Shown: positions 1 through 12,235 of the stretch, one piece after another
Layout: every line of letters starts with the position of its first letter
How positions within the stretch are numbered: the first letter of the stretch is position 1
From: Haematobia irritans
Lineage: Eukaryota; Arthropoda; Insecta; Diptera; Muscidae
DNA: 64,000 bases
Direction: 5' to 3'
NCBI RefSeq assembly: GCF_050003625.1
Contig: NC_134398.1
Location: 63,186,891 to 63,250,890, forward strand
Made by a program: the position numbers and the translations under genes
Notes under the pieces: generated by a model
Told to the model about the DNA's origin: nothing
Database searches by the model: none
The model's input: the letters and a program-made list of their open reading frames with translations, nothing else

Positions 1-1057
1 CAAAATATTGATGAAATATTTGAACTTTCAACGATCTGAACGATTCAACGATAGGCGACTACAGAGGCCAAAGTTTCGCTTCGATTTGTTTGATATTTTG
101 CCCAGGGAGTAGAACTGATATTACATCTGTGATATCAAAGTTGGTTGAAATCGATTCAGATATAGCTTAAATATATACTTTTCGGCCGATTTACACTCAT
201 ATGACCACATTGGCCAAAGTTTTACATTGATTCACGTACAATTTTACATAGGGAGTAAAATTAAGATTATTTATATGCGTGCCGAATTCGGTTGAAAGTG
301 GTTCAGATTCATAGGTTGCTCCTACATATATCTTTCGTCCGATTTACCCTCAGTTGACCTTAGAGGCCAAAGTTTTACTACGATTTACGTCAAATTTTGC
401 ACAGGGAGTAGAAATGTCATTGTAGCTATGTCTGGATGGGTTGGTGGAAATCGGTTAAGACTCAGATATAGCTCCGTATTTATCTTTCACCCAATTTATA
501 CTCAGTTGACCACAGATGCCAAAGTTTCAATTTGATTTGTGTGATATTTTGCAAAGGCAGTGGAACTGACATTACACGTCACAGTCAGTTGACCATAGAG
601 GCCAAAGTTTTACTCTAATTTACAAAGTTTTTTCTCAAATTTGCTATACCTGGAATAATTCCTTAAAATCGGACAATATTCAGATATAGCTACCACATAC
701 ACCTTTTGTCCCTTTTATACTCATGTCACCCAATTTACACTCAATTGACCACAGATGGCAAAGTATCACTTCTATTTATGTGATATTTTGCAAAGAGAGT
801 GGAACTGGCATTACATGTCAAAGTCAGTTGACCATAGAGGCCAAAGTTTTACTCAAATTTGCTATACCTGCAATTATTCCTTAAACTCGAACAAGATTCA
901 GATATTGCTACCACATATACCTTTTGCCCCTTTTATACTCATGTGACCACAGAGGTCAAAGCTTTCCCAGATTTAAAGGTGTCATTCTAACTATACAGAA
1001 ATATATACACAGTTGATATATTTCCCGTATATACATTTGTATTTCTTTCATCCGATT
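1..1057. repeat. Degenerate ~150 bp tandem array, left palindrome arm
   Basis: The box GGCCAAAGTTT recurs near 65, 212, 367 and 517 and again further on, each time with phrases about the anterior TTGACCACAGAGG and a GGGAGTA(G/A)AA motif. The spacing is about 150 bp. Similar phrases occur in the Helentron-like repeat at 21.4-22.1 kb, so this is probably the internal array of a related element that has lost its ends. Nothing coding is supported. Confidence 0.7.
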
Positions 1058-2532
1058 TATATACAGCAGTAAGTTCTGCCTGGCCGAATCTTAAATACCC
1101 ACCACCATGAATCAAATGTAGATTCCTTTGAAATTTCAGGTGTTTGATGACAGATATTCTTCCAAGCAGAGCAGTTCAACTAGTACACTTCCCGAAGATA
1201 AATTTAAAGATTTTACCTATGAAGACTATATCAGATTCGGGATTTATAAGAACCATTTTTGTTTGAGTTTTAGAGGAATCATTAACATCTCTTGAAAGTG
1301 TGCAAGAAACTGATGAAATAACGCCCTGATGTGTAAATCTGTAGATTTTCACCTGCATTATTTAGATGATTACGAGAATTAAAATCTGAATATTTTACTT
1401 TCAGTTTCAAGCAATTTTCTTGATCAGTGCGCCTTCTATACCCTCAGGAAGTGAAATCGGTCTATATGGAGGCCTTACAAAATGGACCGCTAAAACCTAA
1501 ATCTGATTCACGTTTTTGTGTGTCTAAAATACTAGTATTATGGCATTCCAATTTGTCGCAATTCGGACAAAAAACTATAGTTTATAGAAACCCAAGAAGT
1601 TAAGTCGGGAAATCGGTTTTATGGGGGCTATACTAAAACATAGACCAATACTCAACAATTTTTTCACACCTCTTTATGGTCCTAAAATACTTCTAGATTT
1701 CAAATTTCAGACAAATTGGATAAAAACTACGGTTTCTAGAATCCCAAACAATGAAATCATTTCTTGCACATCTATTTATAGTCATACAAAACCTCCAGAT
1801 TTTCAATTTCAGGCAAATTGGACAATAACTACGATTTCTACACACCCAAAAAGTAAAATCGCAAGATCGGTCTATATGGGTGCTATACTAAAAAACTGAC
1901 CGATTCTCACCATTTTAGGCGCACCTCGTAACATAATTCTAGATTTCAAATATCGTGCAAATTGGATAAAAACTACGGTTTCTATAAGCCAAAGAAGTAA
2001 AATCGGGAGATCGGTATATATGGGGGCTATACCAAACCATGGACCGATGCAGGGATCCGGAGCGGAGCGGAGCGGAGCGTGGAGCGGAGCGGAGCAAGCC
2101 CTTTTTTTGCCGGAGCGGGAGCGGAGCGGGAGCGGCATTTCTAAAATCCGGAGCGGAGCGGGAGCGGAGCGGTTTCCAAATATAAAACCGCTCCGCTCCG
2201 AATAAAATATTACTTGAATGAAATGTGTAACTTTGAAATTACACTGTGTAGGTAATTTCAAATTTAGCTACTACTTAGCGTAGTGTGAGTAAACGTTTAA
2301 AATGTACGATAGGTATTTTTGTACGTACGAACATTGGGGAAAACACAACGTGTTTTTTAGTAATTGTTTTCAAAAACGGCAAATGTCAAAATATATATCT
2401 AGTATGTGTTGTAAAAGTAACAACAGTACTTTCGATCAATTTCATCCCGTATTACTACAAAGATGTTTGTAATGAACGTCAAATAAATGCAATTAAACGA
2501 TCTTATTTATATTTAATTTTTTAGTTTTCTAC

Positions 2533-2636
2533 ACTGAAAAAAAATATTGTCGTGAAGTCAAAGATTCCATGTCCTTAGAATAAGAATGCAAATTTTGCTT
2601 AACATGGAAGACGCATTTCTCTAAAATAAAGTTTTT
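2533..2636. repeat. Left part of a repeat duplicated inside the hAT element
   Basis: The segment begins TACACTGAAAAAAA and continues after the Helentron at 4374 to about 4570. A diverged second copy lies at 5372-5660. Shared phrases include GAATTTTGCTTAG/AATTTTGCTTAAC, GACGCATTTCTCT and ATGTGTATC(A/C)TAACATGAA. In the second copy the sequence runs uninterrupted from AAAGTTTTT to CCTTGTC, which marks the empty site of the Helentron. Confidence 0.65.
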
Positions 2637-4373
2637 TATACCCACCACCATAGAATGGTGACGGGGGTATAATAAGTTTGTCATTCCGTTTGTAACGCAT
2701 CGAAATATCGATTTCCGACTATATAAAGTATATATATTCTTGATCAGGGAGAAATTCTAAGACGATATAACGATGTCCGTCTGTCCGTCTGTCTGTCTGT
2801 TGTAATCACGCTACAGTCTTCAATAATGAAGCAATCGCGCTGAAATTTTGCACAAACTCGTCTTTTGTCTGCAGGCAGGTCAAGTTCGAAGATGGGCTAT
2901 ACCGGTCCAGGTTTTGATATAGTCCCCATATAAACCGACCTCCCGATTTGGGGTCTTGGGCTTATAGAAATCGTAGTTTTTATCCAATTTGCCTGAAATT
3001 AGAAATGTAGAGGTATTTTATGACCATAAAGGGGTGTGCCAAAAATGGTGAGTATCGGCCCATGTTTTGGTATAGCCCCCATATAGACCGATCTCCCGAT
3101 TTTACTTCTTGGGCTTATAGAAACCGCAGTTTTTATTCAATTTACCTGAAATTGGAAATCTAGAGGTATTGTAAGACCACAAATACGTGTGCCAAAAATT
3201 ATGAGTATCGGACAATATTTTGGTATAGCCCCCATATAGACCGATCTCCCGATTTTACTTCTTGGGCTTATAGAAACCGCAGTTTTTTTTCAATTTACCT
3301 GAAATTGGAAATCTAGAAGTATTGTAGGACCACAAATACGTATGCCAAAAATTGTGAGTATCGGTCCATGTTTTGGTATGGTGCCCATATAAAAGGACCT
3401 CCCGATTTGGGGTCTTGGGCTTATAGAAACCGTAGTTTTTATCCAATTTGTCTGAAATTGGAAATCTAGTAGTATTTTAGGATCATAAAGAGGTGTGCCG
3501 AAAATGGTGAGTATCGGTCCATATTTTGGTATAGCCCCCATTTAGACCGATCTCCCGATTTTACTTCTTGGGCTTATAGAAACCGCAGTTTTTATTCAAT
3601 TTACCTGAAATTGGAAATCTAGAGGTATTGTAGGACCACCAATACGTGTGCCAAAAATTGTGAGTATCGGTCCATGTTTTGGTATGGTCCCCATATAAAA
3701 CGACCTCCCGATTTGGAGTCTTCGGCTTATAGAATCCGTAGTTTAAATACAATTTGTCTGAAATTGGAAATTTATAGGTATTTGAGGACCATAAAGAGGT
3801 GTGCCACAAATGGTGAGTATCGGTCCATGTTTTGGTATAGCCCTCATATAGACCGATATCCCGATTTTACTTCTTGGGTTTCTAGAATCCGTAGTTTTTA
3901 TGCGATTTGCCTGAAATTGTAAATATTATTTTAGGCTCCCAAAAACGTGTATCGGATTAAGTTTTTATCGGTCCTTTTGGTAATGCCTCCATATAGACCG
4001 ACTTCATTTCTTGAGGGTATAGAAGGCGCACTGATCATGAAAATTGCTTGAAGCTCAATGTAAAATTTTCAGATTTCAGATACTTCTCGGGTGAAAATCT
4101 ACAGATTTAAGAATTCAAAGCAAGACGTTATTTTACAATTTTCTTGCACACTTACAAGAGATGTTAATGATTCCTCCAAAACTCAAACAAAAATGGTTCT
4201 TATTAATCCAGAATCTGATATAGTCCTCATAGGTGAAATCTTTAAATTTATCTACGGGAAGTGTCCTCAAGTCCTCAATCCCTCCTGAAATTTCAAAGGA
4301 AACCCTAATATTTGGTTCATGGTGGTGGGTATTTAAGATTCGGCCCGGCCGAACTTAGTGCTGTATATACTTG
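2637..4373 (+). mobile_element. Helentron-like (INE-1/DINE-1 type) element nested in the hAT
   Basis: The 5' end is TATACCCACCACCATAGAAT at 2637, with the CCGTCTGTCCGTCTGTCTGT block near 2787. The body is a tandem array in which GAGTATCGG recurs at about 3050, 3204, 3357 and 3510 (period ~153 bp). The 3' end carries the palindrome TTCGGCCCGGCCGAA and finishes TATACTTG at 4373 in a T-rich target. The same family makes up 7859-9725. It encodes nothing: the open frames across it (for example reading MGAIPKYGPIL) are translations of the array. Confidence 0.82.
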
Positions 4374-5225
4374 TTTTCTTGTCCAAAAGGCAATAAACTT
4401 TTGAATGAAGTTGTAATGTCCTTATAATTAAGTGATTTTACTTAAAAATGTGTATCATAACATGAAAGATACAATTTTTGAGGTAAGGTCAACGTGACAT
4501 TAATAATTAAGAAAAATTCTTTAAAATTAATAAAATTGACAAAGCAAAAAATCGTTAAAAAATAAGACATGTTTTTCAACACTTTATTTTAAAGACGCTT
4601 TTTACTTGAAACATAGCATAATTTCTACTGGAAGTCGAGTCTTAATATGGAAAAAAAAATAACTCGTTAACTCGTTTTTAAAGGATTTTGATAACAACTG
4701 ACGAAAAAAATCTAAAAAAATTTAAAATTAACATTTGCTTCCTAGAAGCAAGTACATAACCCCCAAATTTAAAAGAGAATTACGTCTTTAAAGTATCCTT
4801 ACTTGTATTCTCCGCTTCTTTGGCTCGGAATTAATACCCAAACTGTTAAAGTAAAGACAAAATCTTTGGAACCGGGCATGATTTTTTTCATTCACATTTG
4901 CTTTACTATTGTACTATATCCTAGCATTCTCTTATTTCTGATATTAGTTCTCGAAAATTTAATTAAAATTATGGATAGTTTCAATTTTGGTTGAAAAATG
5001 TGCGCATATTCTTATTATACAATAAAGGGAAAAAAAGCGAAATTAGGTAACACTAGATCTGTGTAAGAATATTCGTAGGTATACCACGGACTGATGTCGA
5101 TGGAGGTTGTTGCAAACATAAACATACACACACACATTACAAATATAACAAAACCTCTTCTCTACGTCTGTTGCAAAACAAAAAAAAACTTTCGGAGAGT
5201 AGTTACTTATACTCTGTGTATAGAC

Positions 5226-5345
5226 TTTCAATTCCAATCAGCGTTGCCGTTTTGGTCCGATCGGACCAAAATTGGTCCAAAAGATTTCTAATTTTTAAAT
5301 TTGGTCCGATGGTCGGACCAAACAGATTTTGGTCCATTTTCATAA
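5226..5345. repeat. GGTCC-rich palindromic cluster
   Basis: The phrase TTGGTCCGATCGGACCAAA is a near-perfect palindrome, followed by TTGGTCCAAAAG, GGTCCGATGGTCGGACC and TTTTGGTCC. It is preceded by CAGCGTTGCCG, a start reminiscent of hAT termini. It may be a solo transposon end with transposase-binding repeats; no partner end was found. Confidence 0.4.
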
Positions 5346-5371
5346 ATTTGGTTTCTATCACATATTAAATA

Positions 5372-5660
5372 GTAGATGGTGCACCGCAAAGAATATTGTC
5401 GGGAGGCCAAATATTTCACATGCTTAAAATACGAATTTTGCTTAGAATAGAAGACGTATTTCTCTGAAAAAAAGTTTTTCCTTGTCTAAAAGTCTCTAAA
5501 CTTTTCAATGAAGTCTGTTTGTCCTTATAGCTAAGTGATTCGACATAAAAATGTGTATCCTAACATGAATGCAAATTTCGTTTTAATGAAGTCAAAATGG
5601 ATTTAATATTTCTGAAAAAATCTTCAAAATTAATAAAATATTTCAACACATTGTTTTAAA
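5372..5660. repeat. Second copy of the intra-hAT repeat, without the Helentron
   Basis: It aligns by eye with 2540-2636 joined to 4374-4570. At the position where the first copy holds the Helentron, this copy reads AAAGTTTTTCCTTGTC without interruption. The two copies are clearly diverged, so the duplication is old. Confidence 0.6.
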
Positions 5661-6785
5661 GTCATTATACCCTAAACCACATAGTGGTTATAATATATGT
5701 ACCGCCCGATTTTTCTAAATAAAATAAAACTCAATTGAACAAATAATACAATGTTTGTACTATAATTTTCTCGAAGAGGAGCGGAGCGGAGCGTGGAGCG
5801 GAGCGGAGCGATTTTTTTTTTCTCGGAGCGGAGCGGGGAGCGGAGCGGTTTTTTTTTCTCCGGAGCGGGAGCGGAGCGGAGCGAAAAAAATGGACCGCTC
5901 CGGATCCCTGGACCGATGCTCACCATTTTTGGCACACCTCTTAACCGTCCTAAAACACCTCTAGATTTTACATTTCAGGCTAATTGGATAAAAACTACGG
6001 ATTCTAAAAGCCCAAGAAGTAAAATCGGGAGATCGATCTATATGGGGGCTATACCAAAAAATGGGCCTATACTCACCATTTTTGGCGCACCTCTTAATGG
6101 TTCTAAAATACCTCTAGAATTTCAATTTCAGGCAAATTGGACTAAAACTAGGGTTTCTATAAGCCCAAGAAGTAAAATCGGGAGATCGGTCTATATGGGG
6201 GTTATACCAAACCATAGACCGATACTCACCATTTTTAGCACACCTCTTTATGGTCTCCAAACACCTCTAGATTTTAAATTTCAGGCAAATTGGATAAAAA
6301 CTACGGATTCTAGAAGCCCAAGAAATAAAATCGGGAGATCGGTCTATATGGGGGCTATACCAAAAAATGGACCGATACTCACCTTTTTTGGCACACCTCT
6401 TTATGGTCCTAAAATACCTCCAGATTTCAAATTTCAGGCAAATTGGATGAAAACTACGGTTTCTATAAGCCAAAGACCCCAAATTGGGAGGTCGGTTTAT
6501 ATGGGGACTATATCAAAACCTGGACCGATATAGCCCATCTTCGAACTTGACCTGCCTGCAGACAAAAGACGAGTTTGTGCAAAATTTCAGCACGATTGCT
6601 TTATTATTGAAGACTGTAGCGTGATTACAACAGACAGACAGACGGACATGCTTATATTGTCTTAGAATTTCTCCCTCATCAAGAATATATATACTTCATA
6701 TAGTCGGAAATCGATATTTCGATGTGTTACAAACGGAATGACAAATTTATTATACCCCCGTCACCATTCTATGGTGGTGGGTATA

Positions 6786-7858
<1,073 letters not shown>

Positions 7859-9725
7859 TATACCCACCACCATAGAATGGTGACGGGGGTATAATAAATT
7901 TGTCATTCCGTTTGTAACACATCGAAATATCGATTTCCGACTATATGAAGTATATATATTCTTGATGAGGGAGAAATTCTAAGACAATATAAGCATGTCC
8001 GTCTGTCCGTCTGTCTGTCTGTTGTAATCACGCTACAGTCTTCAATAATAAAGCAATCGTGCTGAAATTTTGCACAAACTCGTCTTTTGTCTGCAGGCAG
8101 GTCAAGTTCGAAGATGGGCTATATCGGTCCAGGTTTTGATATAGTCCCCATATAAACCGACCTCCCAATTTGGGGTCTTTGGCTTATAGAAACCGTAGTT
8201 TTCATCCAATTTGCCTGAAATTTGAAATCTGGAGGTATTTTAGGACCATAAAGAGGTGTGCCAAAAAAGGTGAGTATCGGTCCATTTTTTGGTATAGCCC
8301 CCATATAGACCGATCTCCCGATTTTATTTCTTGGGCTTCTAGAATCCGTAGTTTTTATCCAATTTGCCTGAAATGTAAAATCTAGAGGTGTTTGGAGACC
8401 ATAAAGAGGTGTGCTAAAAATGGTGAGTATCGGTCTATGGTTTGGTATAACCCCCATATAGACCGATCTCCCGATTTTACTTCTTGGGCTTATAGAAACC
8501 CTAGTTTTAGTCCAATTTGCCTGAAATTGAAATTCTAGTGGTATTTTAGAACCATTAAGAGGTGCGCCAAAAATGGTGAGTATAGGCCCATTTTTTGGTA
8601 TAGCCCCCATATAGATCGATCTCCCGATTTTACTTCTTGGGCTTTTAGAATCCGTAGTTTTTATCCAATTAGCCTGAAATGTAAAATCTAGAGGTGTTTT
8701 AGGACGGTTAAGAGGTGTGCCAAAAATGGTGAGCATCGGTCCATGGTTTGGTATAGCCCCCATATATACCGATCTCCCGATTTTACTTCTTTGGCTTATA
8801 GAAACCGTAGTTTTTATCCAATTTGCACGATATTTGAAATCTAGAATTATGTTACGAGGTGCGCCTAAAATGGTGAGAATCGGTCAATTTTTTAGTATAG
8901 CACCCATATAGACCGATCTTGCGATTTTACTTTTTGGGTGTGTAGAAATCGTAGTTATTGTCCAATTTGCCTGAAATTGAAAATCTGGATGTTTTGTATG
9001 ACTATAAATAGATGTGCAAGAAATGATTTCATTGTTTGGGATTCTAGAAACCGTAGTTTTTATCCAATTTGTCCGAAATTTGAAATCTAGAAGTATTTTA
9101 GGACCATAAAGAGGTGTGAAAAAATTGTTGAGTATTGGTCTATGTTTTAGTATAGCCCCCATAAAACCGATTTCCCGACTTAACTTCTTGGGTTTCTATA
9201 AACTATAGTTTTTTGTCCGAATTGCGACAAATTGGAATGCCATAATACTAGTATTTTAGACACACAAAAACGTGAATCAGATTTAGGTTTTAGCGCTCCA
9301 TTTTGTAAGGCCTCCATATAGACCGATTTCACTTCCTGAGGGTATAGAAGGCGCACTGATCAAGAAAATTGCTTGAAACTGAAAGTAAAATATTCAGATT
9401 TTAATTCTCGTAATCATCTAAATAATGCAGGTGAAAATCTACAGATTTACACATCAGGGCGTTATTTCATCAGTTTCTTGCACACTTTCAAGAGATGTTA
9501 ATGATTCCTCTAAAACTCAAACAAAAATGGTTCTTATAAATCCCGAATCTGATATAGTCTTCATAGGTAAAATCTTTAAATTTATCTTCGGGAAGTGTAC
9601 TAGTTGAACTGCTCTGCTTGGAAGAATATCTGTCATCAAACACCTGAAATTTCAAAGGAATCTACATTTGATTCATGGTGGTGGGTATTTAAGATTCGGC
9701 CAGGCAGAACTTACTGCTGTATATA
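7859..9725 (+). mobile_element. Helentron-like element, right palindrome arm, uninterrupted
   Basis: It starts TATACCCACCACC, followed by GTCATTCCGTTTGTAACACA and the CCGTCTGTCCGTCTGTCTGT block near 8000, then a ~153 bp array. It ends with GATTCGGCCAGGCAGAAC and CTGTATATA near 9725, where the terminal CTTG seen in other copies is missing. This is the mirror copy of the element at 1058-6785 and preserves the pre-insertion hAT target. Confidence 0.78.
8734..8741. other. Empty target site of the hAT insertion
   Basis: The reverse complement of CATCGGTC is GACCGATG, the 8 bp flanking the hAT element on the other arm. Here it occurs once, and the sequence on both sides continues collinearly with the flanks at 2041 and 5919. 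Confidence 0.88.
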
Positions 9726-10735
9726 AATCGGATGAAAGAAATACAAATGTATATACGGGAAATATATCAACTGTGTATATATTTCTGTATAGTTAGAATG
9801 ACACCTTTAAATCTGGGAAAGCTTTGACCTCTGTGGTCACATGAGTATAAAAGGGGCAAAAGGTATATGTGGTAGCAATATCTGAATCTTGTTCGAGTTT
9901 AAGGAATAATTGCAGGTATAGCAAATTTGAGTAAAACTTTGGCCTCTATGGTCAACTGACTGTGACATGTAATGCCAGTTCCACTCTCTTTGCAAAATAT
10001 CACATAAATAGAAGTGAAACTTTGCCATCTGTGGTCAATTGAGTGTAAATTGGGTGACATGAGTATAAAAGGGACAAAGGTGTATGTGGTAGCTATATCT
10101 GAATATTGTCCGATTTTAAGGAATTATTCCAGGTATAGCAAATTTGAGAAAAAACTTTGTAAATTAGAGTAAAACTTTGGCCTCTATGGTCAACTGACTG
10201 TGACGTGTAATGTCAGTTCCACTGCCTTTGCAAAATATCACACAAATCAAATTGAAACTTTGGCATCTGTGGTCAACTGAGTATAAATTGGGTGAAAGAT
10301 AAATACGAAGCTATATCTGAGTCTTAACCGATTTCCACCAACCCATCCAGACATAGCTACAATGACATTTCTACTCCCTGTGCAAAATTTGACGTAAATC
10401 GTAGTAAAACTTTGGCCTCTAAGGTCAACTGAGGGTAAATCGGACGAAAGATATATGTAGGAGCAACCTATGAATCTGAACCACTTTCAACCGAATTCGG
10501 CACGCATATAAATAATCTTAATTTTACTCCCTATGTAAAATTGTACGTTAATCAATGTAAAACTTTGGCCAATGTGGTCATATGAGTGTAAATCGGCCGA
10601 AAAGTATATATTTAAGCTATATCTGAATCGATTTCAACCAACTTTGATATCACAGATGTAATACCAGTTCTACTCCCTGGGCAAAATATCAAACAAATCG
10701 AAGCGAAACTTTGGCCTCTGTAGTCGCCTATCGTT
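9726..10735. repeat. Degenerate ~150 bp tandem array, right palindrome arm
   Basis: This is the mirror copy of 1-1057. It ends with CGCCTATCGTTGAATCG at about 10720-10740, where it grades into the satellite monomers (CGATCGTTGAAA). Confidence 0.7.
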
Positions 10736-11290
10736 GAATCGTTCCGATCGTTGAAAGTTCAAATATTTCATCAATATTTTGCCAAAAAATCCTTAGTTTT
10801 CGAGATATCGATCGTTGAAAATTAAATATTTTACCACTTTTTCGAAAATTGGCTGCATTTTTTACAAAATTTAAGACAAAACATAAATATTGGGAATAAA
10901 TGGTGTATTATAAAGAGAAAATATAAGTAAAAATTTTACTAAAAATGCTTTGTTCTCGAGATATCGATCGTTGAAAAATTAAATAGTTTACCACTTTTAC
11001 GAAAACTGGCTACATTTTTTACAAAATTTAAAGCAAATAGTGTTAATTGGGAATAAGTGGTGTATTCTAAAGAGAAAATGTTTAGTAAACATATTCCCAA
11101 AAATGCTTAGTTCTCGAGACATCGATCGTTTAAAATTTAAATATTTTACCACTTTTTCGAAAAATGACATCATTTTTTACAAAACATACATATTGGGAAT
11201 AAATGGTGTATTTTAAAGAAAATATGTTGAGTAAAAATTTTGCGTAAAATGCTTAGTTTTCGAGATAACGATCGTAGAAAATTAAATATT

Positions 11291-12235
11291 TTAAATGTGA
11301 AAATAACTTACAAAATATTTTCCCTTTGCGATCACGGTATTTATTTAAACAAATGGTGACTATATTTGAATTTAGAGTAAATGGGAATTTCGAAGCACCT
11401 TTTTTTTTCAAATAAATACCGCAATCGCACGAAACAAATGTTTTGTTTTTAATAGTGCGATTAAACCCAGATAATTTAACTCAATTGATACGCATTGTCC
11501 TTTTCATCTATATTCGATTAAAATTTCACAGGAATATATTTATTTTTATTTAAAATTTTGATTGTAAATAATCGCGAAAATAAAATGATATTCAACTCGA
11601 AAACCGGACATAGTACCGGCCTTTAGGCAGAAATGAACTTAGTACTAAGCATTAAAATGCATCAATGTTTAAGGAAAATGGAAACTATATGACTAATTAG
11701 TTCCTATGTTTACTCAATTTCATGAAATTAAATCGAATTCAAATGACTTTTGTTATGCTTTTGTTTGAATAGATCGTTTAATGGTGACGATTTTTTGACG
11801 AATTGAATGCCCAACAATTGACATCACTCCCCACAGCACATATAGCACAAACATTTTTTGTCTTATTCTGCCTCACATACGAAGTTGAGTGATCGAGTGA
11901 AAAGGCTCTACAACATGTCAGTATAACCGCATTAGTATTGCCAAGTTGTTGAATTTTAAGAGTTGTGGCAAATTACTTTCGAATACGCAATACACATCAT
12001 AACCATAGCGTAATTTACCCTTAAATGCACAAGATCACCGATTCCTCCGAATAAAATAAATAATAAGCAAAATGGTACAAAAGAAAAGTAAATATAAACA
12101 AAATGCTCATACGTCATATGAACACAATTCCACATTTTCTGCCATTATTGATGGAAATTACAAAAAGTTTGGTACAAAATAAAAAGTATATGTTATAAAT
12201 GACTTAAATTGCGGTATCTTATTTTCGAGATATCA
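11291..12235. repeat. Non-satellite block inside the satellite, copy 1
   Basis: The block shares no monomer phrases. It contains an inverted repeat: GCGATCACGGTATTTATTT near 11328 against the reverse of AAATAAATACCGCAATCGC near 11410. A near-identical copy sits about 4.56 kb downstream. No coding potential is apparent. Confidence 0.85.

Larger units (their letters stand above)
2050..5910. mobile_element. hAT-like non-autonomous DNA transposon, 3861 bp
   Basis: Terminal inverted repeats CAGGGATCCGGAGCGG lie at 2050-2065 and, inverted, at 5895-5910. The 8 bp GACCGATG is present immediately outside both ends (2042-2049 and 5911-5918), and the right palindrome arm has a single copy at 8734-8741. 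An 8 bp duplication and a CAGGG start are typical of hAT transposons. Behind each TIR lies 100-150 bp of iterated GGAGCG/GGAGCGG. No transposase coding sequence is visible; the interior holds a nested Helentron and two copies of a short repeat. Confidence 0.88.
1058..6785 (-). mobile_element. Helentron-like (INE-1/DINE-1 type) element, left arm, split by a hAT
   Basis: Read on the minus strand, the element starts at 6785 with TATACCCACCACCATAGAAT, has a GTCCGTCTGTCCGTCTGTC block near 6640, and ends near 1058 with a TTCGGCCAGGC hairpin-like tail. This architecture (short subterminal inverted repeats, internal tandem array, 3' hairpin, TT target) is known for INE-1/DINE-1 non-autonomous Helentrons. 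The element is interrupted by the hAT-like insertion at 2050-5910. It is the mirror copy of 7859-9725. Confidence 0.75.

Noticed and set aside
5672..6533. Open frames with Arg-Ser-Gly-Ala repeats and MGAIPKNGPILTIF repeats
   Set aside because: The first comes from the GGAGCG array of the hAT end and the second from the Helentron array. The same peptides appear wherever these repeats occur, on either strand.
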